Positions 22,697 to 31,417 of a DNA stretch of 64,000 bases are shown here, in pieces. The stretch is taken from positions 22,858-86,857 of the forward strand of contig JAFQFD010000013.1 of assembly GCA_017415715.1 (NCBI GenBank), read 5' to 3'. Source of the stretch: Bacteroidales bacterium (GTDB lineage: Bacteria > Bacteroidota > Bacteroidia > Bacteroidales > UBA932). The position numbers and the translations under genes were made by a program. Under the pieces are notes generated by a model. The model had not been told where the DNA came from. It did no database searches and saw only the letters and a program-made list of their open reading frames with translations. Position 1 is the first letter of the stretch. The number at the start of each line of letters is the position of its first letter.

Positions 22697-24772
22697 TTAA
22701 TATTCTGATGTTATGGCGAGGATTTCCTCGCCATATTTTTTGTATGTGGCTTCGCCGAAGCCTTTTATGGCCAGAAGTTGTTCTTTGGTGTGCGGGATTA
22801 TGGAGGCTATCGCCATCAGAGTGCTCTGGTGCATGATAGTGTAAGCGGGGACATTGTCTTTCTTGAATCTGTCCATTCTCCATTGCATCAGCCTTTCGCG
22901 GAGTTCTTCGTTGACCGAACCGGGAACCGCTTCCAGCTTGACCTTCGGTGAAGGCTTACTCACTTTGCGTTCCTGCAGGTTGCATTCCGTCCTGATGCGT
23001 GCATACTCGTCCACTGTAAAGCTTCCCTCCTTCACGCTGGCCATCGCGCGGCACTTGATGTCCAGACAGATCAGCAGATGCTCGGAGATTTCCTTGGCTT
23101 TTGCCTTGACATCCTTGTTGTCTATCGACAGACGGCTGCATCTGCTGACGAACTCATATACCTCCTCCAGGATCGGAAGGAAATATTCAGACGCTTTTAA
23201 AAGCCTCTCATTCAGGAACTCTTCCGACATATGGGTCATGCGAATATACTTCAGCTGCTTCTCGAATTTCATCGCAACAGCACGGGCATCCTCCAGGACC
23301 TGAGTGCGTGACATCAGGCCTGCATACTCCGGACCATAGACCTTCTCGACAGTACCGGACCATGACACCCTGTAGCGGTCAAGAAGCTTGACGGCTTCAT
23401 CCAGACGGAACATCTCGCAAATGGTGTCATATTGATAGCGGCGCTCCTCTTCCGGAAGATTATCCGACACGGTTTCAACTGACGGGATAGCGTCATTGAA
23501 TGAGGCTACATACGCATCCGAACAGATGCCGGAAGCCCTTATCGGCGAATCCAGGGATATGCCCTCAAGAGAGCGGCAACGGGAAAGGGCCACATACACC
23601 TGGCCGAATGCGAATGCCGCAGAGGCGTCTATGATGACCCGGTCGAATGTCAGGCCCTGACTCTTGTGGATGGTTATCGCCCATGCTACCCGGAGCGGAA
23701 GCTGCCTGAATGTTCCTACGACCTCCGGCATGATATCCCCTTCCTCATTGAGTCCGTATTGCAGGTTTTCCCACTCCACAGGCCCGACAAACACGGTCGT
23801 TCCATCAGAACATTCCACTTCGACGGAAGCATTGGAATTGATTGCCGTAACCCTTCCTATCTTGCCGTTATAGTAGGCTCCGTCCGGATCGTTTCTCACA
23901 AACATGACCTGCGCCCCGACCTTCAGCGAGAGCACATGGTCTGCCGGATATGTGTTTTCCGGGAAATCTCCATTGACATCAGCCTCGAACTGGCTGAGTT
24001 TACCAGGAAGTTCTTCGAGCTTCATGGAGTTGAAACTGTCAGCCTGGGCGTTGTGTGTAGTCAGTCTTATGGTCTCGCCATCATCCTCATACGCGTGCAG
24101 ACGCGAATTAAGTGCCCTCAGGACACTTTCCGTAACTCTGTTCTCACGCACGGCATTGAGGATTTCCAGAAACTCAGCATCCTTCTGACGATGCACCTTC
24201 TGAAGTTCTATGGTGACGTAATCCAGCTTCTGCAATGCCTTGGAATGGAAGAAATACGGTGAAGGATACACCTGGCTCATGTAGCCGCGTTCACTCTCCT
24301 TTACAACCGGAGAGAGCTGCTGAGCATCGCCGATCATCAGCAGCTGGACACCGCCGAATGGCTTGTCATTATGGCGATAGCGCCTCAAGGTCATGTCCAC
24401 AGCATCCAGCAGGTCGGCACGGACCATGGATATCTCATCAATGATCAAAAGGTCCAAGGTACGGATTATCTTCTGCCTTTCCTTGCGGAGGCTCCTGTAG
24501 CGCTCCGGCATCTGATATTCCGTCACAAGTTCCTTGACATCAGGAAGGTATGGACATAAGGGCAATTGAAAAAACGAATGAATCGTACTGCCTCCGGCAT
24601 TGATTGCAGCAACGCCGGTAGGGGCAAGGACAACATACCTCTTGGATGTCGTCTCAGTTATGTATCGGAGAAATGTGGTCTTTCCCGTCCCCGCCTTTCC
24701 TGTCAGGAAGATCGATCTTCCCGTACAGTTTACATACCTCTCCGCCAATTGAAAAATTCCATCTTTCTCCAT
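22697..24772 (-). CDS. PIF1-like superfamily 1 DNA helicase with HRDC domain
   Basis: 691 aa. Walker A FLTGKAGTGKTTFL (residues 22-35), motif Ia APTGVAAINAGGSTIHSFF, Walker B LLIIDEISMV, motif III IGDAQQLSPVV, RVAWAITIHKSQGLTFDRV and YVALSRCRSLEG. The Pif1-typical 'TIHKSQGLT' and 'VYVALSRC' are present. Residues after about 600 form an HRDC-like domain (AYTIMHQSTLMAIASIIP, LLAIKGFGEATYKKYGEEIL), which binds DNA. It probably unwinds stalled forks or G-quadruplexes. It ends three bases from ffh, convergent. Confidence 0.92.
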   Translation of the reverse strand: MEKDGIFQLAERYVNCTGRSIFLTGKAGTGKTTFLRYITETTSKRYVVLAPTGVAAINAGGSTIHSFFQLPLCPYLPDVKELVTEYQMPERYRSLRKERQKIIRTLDLLIIDEISMVRADLLDAVDMTLRRYRHNDKPFGGVQLLMIGDAQQLSPVVKESERGYMSQVYPSPYFFHSKALQKLDYVTIELQKVHRQKDAEFLEILNAVRENRVTESVLRALNSRLHAYEDDGETIRLTTHNAQADSFNSMKLEELPGKLSQFEADVNGDFPENTYPADHVLSLKVGAQVMFVRNDPDGAYYNGKIGRVTAINSNASVEVECSDGTTVFVGPVEWENLQYGLNEEGDIMPEVVGTFRQLPLRVAWAITIHKSQGLTFDRVIIDASAAFAFGQVYVALSRCRSLEGISLDSPIRASGICSDAYVASFNDAIPSVETVSDNLPEEERRYQYDTICEMFRLDEAVKLLDRYRVSWSGTVEKVYGPEYAGLMSRTQVLEDARAVAMKFEKQLKYIRMTHMSEEFLNERLLKASEYFLPILEEVYEFVSRCSRLSIDNKDVKAKAKEISEHLLICLDIKCRAMASVKEGSFTVDEYARIRTECNLQERKVSKPSPKVKLEAVPGSVNEELRERLMQWRMDRFKKDNVPAYTIMHQSTLMAIASIIPHTKEQLLAIKGFGEATYKKYGEEILAITSEY
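22713..22734 (+). terminator. ffh terminator embedded in the 3' coding end of the convergent helicase gene
   Basis: 10-bp perfect stem ATGGCGAGGA-TT-TCCTCGCCAT followed by ATTTTTTG on the plus strand. The same bases encode the last residues of the helicase on the other strand (stop at 22697). Confidence 0.75.
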
Positions 24773-24778
24773 TGTCTT

Positions 24779-25447
24779 TTATCTGTTCATCAGAGCCCTC
24801 AGGGCGGATTCCGCGTCGTAGCGGGATTTGAAGTTCGGTTGGATGATTATGTTGTTCTTCCTGTCTATGGCTCCCCAAAGTTCAGTCGGGAACTGAACTA
24901 TTGCCAGGCCCTGGTCGTTCATTCCGGTTGCATACCAATATTGAGGCTGGATGTACCAGTTACCGTAATAGTCAAGGTATCCCCAGAGTTCTGTTCCCGG
25001 ATCCTGCTCTTCCCACAGGTCTATCCCAAGATATCTGCCCTTCTGGATGCTTCTCATCGCTGACTCCACGTCATACCTCCAACGGAAGCTGAACTGGATC
25101 ACAGTCTGCGCATATACATTGATGGCACCCCAGCGGCCGTTGACAGGCTTGACAACGGCAAGTCCCAGGTCTGAATTGAAGTCCACGGCATATTCAAATG
25201 TAGGCGCAATCACCCACACCCCATATTCATTGAGATAGCCATATAAACCTGTTCCGGGATCTTCCTGTGCAGTAAGTTTGGAAGGATTTGGGGCGACAGA
25301 TGACGCCGCTGCAACTACCGGGTTGACTATCGTTCCGAACGGAGTAGTATGCAAAGCCTGGCTGCTTCCGGTATTGGTCAAGCCAAGAAGGCCGCATGAG
25401 CTTACTGCAAAGGCGGCACAGAGAATGAGGGGAAGAAGTCTTTTCAT
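24779..25447 (-). CDS. WG-repeat lipoprotein
   Basis: 222 aa. Lipoprotein signal ending AVSSCGLLG, then beta-hairpin repeats in the WG style: GLYGYLNEYGVWVIAP, RWGAINVYAQTVIQ, ELWGYLDYYGNWYIQP, LWGAIDRKNNIIIQPNF. Two copies of a longer module, each ending RWRYDVESAMRSI or KSRYDAESALRAL, suggest internal duplication. Such proteins are thought to mediate surface contacts; no enzyme motif is visible. The gene is six bases upstream of the helicase gene's start on the same strand order, so co-transcription is likely. Confidence 0.8.
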   Translation of the reverse strand: MKRLLPLILCAAFAVSSCGLLGLTNTGSSQALHTTPFGTIVNPVVAAASSVAPNPSKLTAQEDPGTGLYGYLNEYGVWVIAPTFEYAVDFNSDLGLAVVKPVNGRWGAINVYAQTVIQFSFRWRYDVESAMRSIQKGRYLGIDLWEEQDPGTELWGYLDYYGNWYIQPQYWYATGMNDQGLAIVQFPTELWGAIDRKNNIIIQPNFKSRYDAESALRALMNR

Positions 25448-25511
25448 ATCAAAGTCTGTTTATCTCTTCAAATATAAGCATTATCGGCTAATATCCAATA
25501 GGATACATCCA

Positions 25512-27641
25512 TTATTCTCCTTTCAGGTATTTCAGCCAGAAGGCCTGGTTGGCCTGGAGGAAGTGAGATCCCTGGTAACCGTAATAACCGTGCATGCCGT
25601 CCGGATAGATCATGAAGTCGAACTTCTTGCCTTTGCGATGAAGGGAATCAAGAAGCTGAAGAGTGTTCTGGTGGTGGACATTGTCATCACCGGTGCCATG
25701 CGTCAGTTTGAGCATGACGCTTCCATCGTCATTGCTGTAATCCACAGAATAGCCTTCTACATAATTCATCACCTTTGACACTTCGTATCCCTCCGGATTG
25801 TTCTGAGGCGTATCCATATAGCGTTCCGTGTAGTGAGAGTCATAAAGAGCCCAGTCATATACTCCTCCGCCGGCTATGCCATAATGGAACTTGTCCGGGG
25901 CCTGCATCAGGAGCATCGAGGTCATAGTGCCTCCGAACGAGAATCCCTCTACTCCGATCTTGTCGCCGTCCACATATGGCAGGGCCTTGAGCCAGTCCGC
26001 CCATGCGCAGAAATCCTTCACCTCCCATACTGTAAGCTGGCGGTAGATCATATCCAGACCGGCACGGCCGTTATGACCGGCGGCGCGCGGGTCGACTGTT
26101 ATCTGGATGATGCCGTTCTCGGAATACCACTGGTTGACAGCATTCGGAGTCACCCATCTGTCGCGTACCATAGGGGTGTTCGGACCGCCATAGATGTCGA
26201 CATGCACAGGATATTTCTTCGACTCATCGAAGTCCTTCGGATATACTATCGTTCCAGGAAGTCTGAATCCGTCTTCTGTGGTCATGAACACAAGTTCACC
26301 CAATGCATACTTTGACGCATCATAATCAGGTCCCTGCAGATCTGCCACGACTGCCCCCTGACGGATCTTCTTGCCGGAAGTCGGGAACAAGGCGATCTTT
26401 GTCGGAGTCGTAAAATTAGAGTATGAAGCGACAAAATACTTTCCGTCAGGAGAGAATGACACGCCTGTGGCATTGTATGCCGGATCAGTCAATGCTGTGA
26501 CGACGCCTTTCCTGTCCACTTTGTAAAGCGCCTGCTTGGCGACAGCATCACGCTTGGCCGTGTAGTATACATCTCCTTTCTTCTCATCTACCCTTACGAT
26601 TGCGACATTCCAGTTAGGACCGCCTGTGAGGCGGCGGAACTCGGTGCCGTCATATGAAAGGAAGTAGATCTGCTGCCAGCCGGTCTCGAATTCACGAGCC
26701 ATGTAAAGGCCTTTGTCAGTGAATAACACACCGTCAAACCAGTTGAGCCAGGTCTTGTATGTTTCGTTGTATACGTGGCGTTTGCTGCCGTCTGCCGCAC
26801 TCACAGAATAGAGATCTATGGTGTTCTGCAGGCGAGGCATGCGGGCTATGAAGAATTCCTTTGAGTCAGGACCCCAGAACGGGATGCCGAAGTACTGGTC
26901 CTGAGCAGGGTCGAAGTCGGCCCATGTAAGATCCCCGGTCAAGCCGGGGATGACGGATGAGGAGCCGGGAGTGAGGGTGGTCAGGTCTATGATGCCGATG
27001 CGGACCTGAGGGTTGGTCTGGCCGGCCTTCGGGTAGCGGGTCTCGCTGAGGGAGCCGCCGAGGGCGAGGTCCGTCACGCGAGGGCTCTGCGACTGAGAGG
27101 CGGCGGCAGACGGATTGGCGAATGCCGAATATATAGGGAACATCGGCACCTGGCTGTTGTCGAAGCGGTAGAAACCTATCTTCTTGCTGTCAGGAGACCA
27201 CCAGAATGCCTTGTAGCGGGAAGGACGGCCGAATATCTCCTCATAGTATACCCATGATGCATAGCCGTTGAGTATGACATCCGATCCGTCAAAAGTCAGT
27301 CTGGTCTCTGCACCGCTGGCGATGTCCACAACATACAGGTCGTTATCGCGAGTGAACGCCAGTCTGGTAGAGTCTGGCGAATATGTAAGATTGACAGCAC
27401 CTTCCGGTTTCACAGGAAACGCCGCATACTTCGAAGGAGCCTTGACGCCTTCAGTACGCTTGCCTGTGCGGGCATTGACCACAAAAGCAGAACTGTCAGC
27501 ATATGTTCCGTCATAGGTGAATATAACCTCGTCATTGTCAATCCATTTCCACGCACGGGGAATAGGATTGAACTCCCGGGCATATGAAAATGCTGAAGCA
27601 AGCCCGAAGAGCATAGTCAAAAGTAAAACCTTGTATTTCAT
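25512..27641 (-). CDS. S9 family prolyl oligopeptidase, dipeptidyl peptidase IV
   Basis: 709 aa with signal peptide (LLLTMLFGLASAFSYA). An eight-blade propeller (DPPIV_N) is followed by a C-terminal alpha/beta hydrolase. The nucleophile serine sits in VEGFSFGGTMTSML, the aspartate in THGTGDDNVHHQN and the histidine in YPDGMHGYYG. It removes X-Pro or X-Ala dipeptides in the periplasm. An oddity in the propeller: bases 26929-26956 are a REP-like element read in frame as VIPGLTGDL, between IDLTT and TWADFDPA. The frame is kept. The nearby AAASQSQSPRVTDLALGGS stretch is also longer and of lower complexity than expected. Confidence 0.95.
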   Translation of the reverse strand: MKYKVLLLTMLFGLASAFSYAREFNPIPRAWKWIDNDEVIFTYDGTYADSSAFVVNARTGKRTEGVKAPSKYAAFPVKPEGAVNLTYSPDSTRLAFTRDNDLYVVDIASGAETRLTFDGSDVILNGYASWVYYEEIFGRPSRYKAFWWSPDSKKIGFYRFDNSQVPMFPIYSAFANPSAAASQSQSPRVTDLALGGSLSETRYPKAGQTNPQVRIGIIDLTTLTPGSSSVIPGLTGDLTWADFDPAQDQYFGIPFWGPDSKEFFIARMPRLQNTIDLYSVSAADGSKRHVYNETYKTWLNWFDGVLFTDKGLYMAREFETGWQQIYFLSYDGTEFRRLTGGPNWNVAIVRVDEKKGDVYYTAKRDAVAKQALYKVDRKGVVTALTDPAYNATGVSFSPDGKYFVASYSNFTTPTKIALFPTSGKKIRQGAVVADLQGPDYDASKYALGELVFMTTEDGFRLPGTIVYPKDFDESKKYPVHVDIYGGPNTPMVRDRWVTPNAVNQWYSENGIIQITVDPRAAGHNGRAGLDMIYRQLTVWEVKDFCAWADWLKALPYVDGDKIGVEGFSFGGTMTSMLLMQAPDKFHYGIAGGGVYDWALYDSHYTERYMDTPQNNPEGYEVSKVMNYVEGYSVDYSNDDGSVMLKLTHGTGDDNVHHQNTLQLLDSLHRKGKKFDFMIYPDGMHGYYGYQGSHFLQANQAFWLKYLKGE
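26929..26956. repeat. REP-like palindromic element, copy 3, inside the DPP-IV coding region
   Basis: Same 28 bp as at 2811-2838, including the ATCCCCGG/CCGGGGAT arms and the GACGG tail. It is translated on the minus strand as part of a propeller loop without breaking the frame. Confidence 0.85.
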
Positions 27642-27668
27642 TTAATGATCATTTTTATACTTTTAAAA

Positions 27669-29114
27669 TCAACCGGCGAAGAGTTCATCCTTGAAGTTCA
27701 CCAGGTAGACCTTCTCCGTGGCGCGGGTCATGGCCGTATATAGCCATTTGAGGTCATCCGCTGTCAGCTCTTCCTGCCAGAAAGGATTGTCAATGAACAC
27801 GCACCTCCACTGTCCTCCCTGAGACTTATGACAGGTGATGGCATTGGCATACTTGAGCTGAAGCGCATTGTAATATTTGTCCTCACGGACTGCCTCGTAA
27901 CGTTTCTTCTTCGTGGTTATATGCGAGTAGTCCTCGTTCACACCCTGATAGAGCATGTTTGACTGCTCATAGGTCAGAGATGCGCTCTCTGACTCCAGTG
28001 TATCCAGAATCACCTTCGCAGTTATCTCCTGGTCATCATAGTCAGGGAAGGATATCCTCGCCTCGGCGAAGTGCAGGCCATATCTTTCCTCGAAACGGGA
28101 GATCTTCTCAAGCTTGGCTATGTCACCGTTCGCGATATAATCCATACCCTCAACCCCGTCGAGGAACTGATAGCAGTTCTTCACTATCATCAGCTTGTCA
28201 TCCCTGACAAGACGTTCCTCCTTGAACTGGACAGTGGAACGGATGCCGAGGTTATATTTGATCGCTCTCTTGTTGGACCTGCAGAGGATGATGGTTTCAT
28301 CCTCCCCATACTTGGCATAGGCATCGGATATCTTCTCGATAAGGTCTCCCCCGCCGATACGCTCCACATCCTCAAACTGCTCCACCTCGAGGCCTAGATC
28401 ACACAGGTCCATTACGCCCGGGCCATATTCCAGCTCGGAAAGAAGCGTGCGTATCATGGTCGCATTATACAGGATGCCGGACTCGCTCTGCTGGCGGACG
28501 ACTGTCCTGAGCTCCGCGAAGACGGTGCCGCCCATCATAGCCATGTAATCATGCAGCAGCGCCGGACTGGCATCCAGGCCCACCGGAGGCAGCTGAGCCG
28601 AGTCACCTATAAGAATGACCTTGCATTCCGCTCCGGAACGGACGAAGGCAATCAGATCGTCGAGCAGATTGCCCGATCCGAAACTCGTCGTTGATTGCTG
28701 CTGACCTGATTCTATTCCTATCAGAGAAACCTCATCCACGACAAAGAGAGTCTCCTTGTCCTTGTTTGGTGCCAGAGAGAACTGACCGAATCCGTCTCCA
28801 CCGACAGATTTCTGCCTGTAGATATGCTTATGGATTGTATATGCCGGCTGGCCTGCATAAGACGAAAGGACCTTGGCGGCGCGGCCTGTAGGAGCGAGCA
28901 GCACGCATTTGGTCTGGAATTCCTTCAGGACAGATATGACTGACGATATCGCTGTGGTCTTACCTGTGCCGGCATAGCCGTTCACGACAAGGATGTCGTC
29001 ATCATCGGTACTGACAAAATCAGCCACCTTCCGGAGAAGGGCATCCTGGCATGAAGTCGGCTCGTGCTGAAGCCGGCCTGTGAATGCCGAATACAGGAAA
29101 TCACTTCTTCCCAT
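27669..29114 (-). CDS. RecD-like superfamily 1 DNA helicase (AAA ATPase with UvrD_C_2)
   Basis: 481 aa. Walker A GYAGTGKTTAI (residues 46-56), motif Ia LAPTGRAAKVLSSYAG, Walker B FVVDEVSLIG, motif III ILIGDSAQLPPVG. The C-terminal motifs ANAITCHKSQGGQW and LYTAMTRATEKVYLV are RecD2/UvrD_C_2-like. It lacks the N-terminal OB and HRH regions of RecD2, which is normal for the short Bacteroidota version. A DNA repair or recombination role is likely. It overlaps the trkH gene by one base and is probably in one transcript with it. Confidence 0.92.
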   Translation of the reverse strand: MGRSDFLYSAFTGRLQHEPTSCQDALLRKVADFVSTDDDDILVVNGYAGTGKTTAISSVISVLKEFQTKCVLLAPTGRAAKVLSSYAGQPAYTIHKHIYRQKSVGGDGFGQFSLAPNKDKETLFVVDEVSLIGIESGQQQSTTSFGSGNLLDDLIAFVRSGAECKVILIGDSAQLPPVGLDASPALLHDYMAMMGGTVFAELRTVVRQQSESGILYNATMIRTLLSELEYGPGVMDLCDLGLEVEQFEDVERIGGGDLIEKISDAYAKYGEDETIILCRSNKRAIKYNLGIRSTVQFKEERLVRDDKLMIVKNCYQFLDGVEGMDYIANGDIAKLEKISRFEERYGLHFAEARISFPDYDDQEITAKVILDTLESESASLTYEQSNMLYQGVNEDYSHITTKKKRYEAVREDKYYNALQLKYANAITCHKSQGGQWRCVFIDNPFWQEELTADDLKWLYTAMTRATEKVYLVNFKDELFAG

Positions 29115-30565
29115 CAGCTGTTCCTCCTGAACATCATTGATACGACAATCAGCACAGGATAGATTTCGACACGGCCGAGGAACATATCGAATGCATAAAT
29201 GAGCTTAGCCATAGATGACTGAGCCGCATAACAGTCCATGCTGCCCAGCTCGCCGAGTCCGGGTCCGACCGAACCGATGGAAGCGATCACGCCTGAAACC
29301 GCATCTGCAGCGCTCTCGCCGCAGAGCATGACGAGGAATATGGACAGAATTACAAGGAACACATAAGTCACGATATACATCAGGACTGACATCACCGAAC
29401 TGTCCGAAAGGTGCTGACCGCTCATACGCACATGGCTCACCTCTGACGGGTGCAGCCTGTGCTTGAGCTCATGTCCCACAGCCTTGAAGGTTATCAGGAT
29501 CCTGTCGATCTTGATACCACCTGTAGTCGAGCCAGAACATCCGCACTGGAACGAAACGAAGACCAGCACGAGGCATGCAAGCCAAGGCCACATCGAATTG
29601 TCGCATATGGCAAAGCCTGCGGTCGACATATAACTGATCACGGTAAAGAAGGAATCCATCGCCGCCTCTTTCCAGTCCTGATAGCCTCCACGTGTCATCA
29701 GAGAGAACATCACTATGACTGAGCATACTATGATGGAGCCGATGTAATACTTCACAACGGTGTTGTTCATCGGCTTGAGAGACCTTGTCGCAAATGCAGC
29801 GTATATGAGTCCGAAGTGCATCGCACACACGGTCATGAAGAACATGAATATCACATTGATGACATCCGAGTCGAATGCTCCCACAGACGCATTCCTTGTA
29901 CTGAAGCCACCTGTGGCTGCCAGGCTGAAGGCATGGTTGATGGCATCGAAGAACGGCATGCCGGCCGCCCACAGGGCAAGGCATGAGGTCACGGTGAAAC
30001 CGAGATATACACTGGCTATGATCGTCACTGTCTTGCTGGACTTGTATCTGTATCCCTCCTTGGAAAGCGACGACATCTCCATGGTAGTCAGTTTGTGACG
30101 GTATGGACTGGCTCCCGGAAGGACAAGAAGCAGGAAGACCACGACTCCCAGACCTCCGATATAATGCGTCGAAGACCTCCAGAAGAGGAGGCTCTTCGGC
30201 AGAGCCTCGATGTCAGTCAGGATTGTAGATCCCGTCGCAGTATATCCGGAAACGCTTTCAAACCAAGCATTTACAAGTGTAAACTCCCCTCCCCAAAGCA
30301 CATACGGAAGCATTCCGAATATGAATGAAAGTATCCATGAGAGGACTATGGTGAGGAAACCGTCCTTCAGGGTCATTGCTGACGCCTTCTTCACGAAGAT
30401 GAAAGGGAACGCGCCGACAAGGAGAGTTATGACGAAACTGATGAGCAATGGCGTGAATGCCGAGTCCATGCCGTATATTATGGATACGGCAAGGGACAGG
30501 AACATGAACAGCGCGCTGACGAGCAGGGCCAGTCCCACGTTTCGTGATATTGACTTGATGTTCAT
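29114..30565 (-). CDS. trkH: TrkH-type potassium uptake protein
   Basis: 483 aa, highly hydrophobic. The four pore repeats are visible: SVSGYTATGSTILT, SLAATGGFSTRNAS, SYMSTAGFAICDNS and ASIGSVGPGLGELGS. The glycines of the K+ filter are at their expected places, and GGCxGSTxGG-type FQCGCSGSTTGGIKIDR is the TrkH mid-protein block. It conducts K+ across the inner membrane. The usual regulator TrkA is not adjacent. Instead the gene four bases upstream encodes a two-TM HAMP-like protein. Confidence 0.95.
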   Translation of the reverse strand: MNIKSISRNVGLALLVSALFMFLSLAVSIIYGMDSAFTPLLISFVITLLVGAFPFIFVKKASAMTLKDGFLTIVLSWILSFIFGMLPYVLWGGEFTLVNAWFESVSGYTATGSTILTDIEALPKSLLFWRSSTHYIGGLGVVVFLLLVLPGASPYRHKLTTMEMSSLSKEGYRYKSSKTVTIIASVYLGFTVTSCLALWAAGMPFFDAINHAFSLAATGGFSTRNASVGAFDSDVINVIFMFFMTVCAMHFGLIYAAFATRSLKPMNNTVVKYYIGSIIVCSVIVMFSLMTRGGYQDWKEAAMDSFFTVISYMSTAGFAICDNSMWPWLACLVLVFVSFQCGCSGSTTGGIKIDRILITFKAVGHELKHRLHPSEVSHVRMSGQHLSDSSVMSVLMYIVTYVFLVILSIFLVMLCGESAADAVSGVIASIGSVGPGLGELGSMDCYAAQSSMAKLIYAFDMFLGRVEIYPVLIVVSMMFRRNS

Positions 30566-30568
30566 ACG

Positions 30569-31347
30569 TTATTGCCTGTCTTTCAGCGCCTTGACCCTCT
30601 TCTTTAGTTCCTGGTTCTCCTCCATCAGATCTGTTATGCCTGCATTGATGTTCGCAAGCTGGTCATCTCCTTCGAACGTATATGTGTACCGGCGTCCCGA
30701 TGCCTTGTATGCATCCAGGCCGTCAGACATTCTATATAAAGGATTGACATAGTTGGCAATGATGAAATACATGAGCAGGAAGATCAGAAGCAGACCGGCG
30801 CCCACTGACACCACTCCAGGGATGATGCTCCTGTAGAATCCCGCGTCGAAATTGGCTGAATTCGCTATCAGGTCTTCGTGAATGGCCTCATTCAGAGTGT
30901 TGATGTCATCACGGAAGCTTGTGTATCGAGGCTGAAGAGTGCCGAAGAACCACTCTCCCGTATTGACACTGTCTGCCAGAAAGACCTCGTCAAACTTCAT
31001 GGATGTCCTCATGTATGCATCGAAAGACACGACTACCGAATCAACCATAGGAAGAGCCTTCGGCGACTTGATAGAAGCCTTGAGCGAATCCGCCTGGGCA
31101 TTGAAGTCGTCAAGGTCGAAGTCCGGCATAAGGGATATGTCGTTGGTCACCACGACGGCAAGCATCTGCAGGTCATATTCCTGCGTGATGTCAGCCAGCT
31201 TCTGAGACAGTCCGACGCTCTTTATGTTTGATGCGATGAGCTCTGATACATAGTCGCTCATCCTGCGGTATTCCAATATTGAAATCACTCCGGACAGCAG
31301 CAGGACTACAGCTATCGATCCGAGTGCTCTGACAAGTTTCTTCCTCA
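30569..31347 (-). CDS. two-helix membrane protein with HAMP-like/coiled-coil tail, unknown
   Basis: About 259 aa from the ATG at 31347. Upstream in-frame codons to 31483 lie before the -7 box at 31373-31380 and overlap the GH95 start region. Topology: TM1 near 10-28 (ALGSIAVVLLLSGVIS), an extracytoplasmic helical domain of about 150 residues like four-helix sensor domains, TM2 (SVGAGLLLIFLLMYFIIANY), then a HAMP-like segment (NPLYRMSDGLDAYKASG) and a coiled coil (ITDLMEENQELKKRVKALK). It has the front half of a chemoreceptor or histidine kinase but no output domain. Co-transcribed with trkH, so it may sense osmotic state. Confidence 0.7.
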
Positions 31348-31372
31348 TAGTCAAATAATTTTCCTCAACTTG

Positions 31373-31400
31373 CAAATATAGCAATATTTCAATAACTTTG
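31373..31400. promoter_or_regulatory. divergent -7 boxes: HAMP-like/trkH operon and GH95
   Basis: CAAATATA (31373-31380; TATATTTG on minus) serves the operon to the left. TAACTTTG (31393-31400) on the plus strand serves the GH95 gene with ATG at 31418. Confidence 0.6.
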
Positions 31401-31417
31401 GGAAAATCACAAAGCAT

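Noticed and set aside
26929-26956. Idea that DPP-IV is a pseudogene broken by the REP element
   Set aside because: The frame is continuous, and serine, aspartate and histidine motifs downstream are intact.
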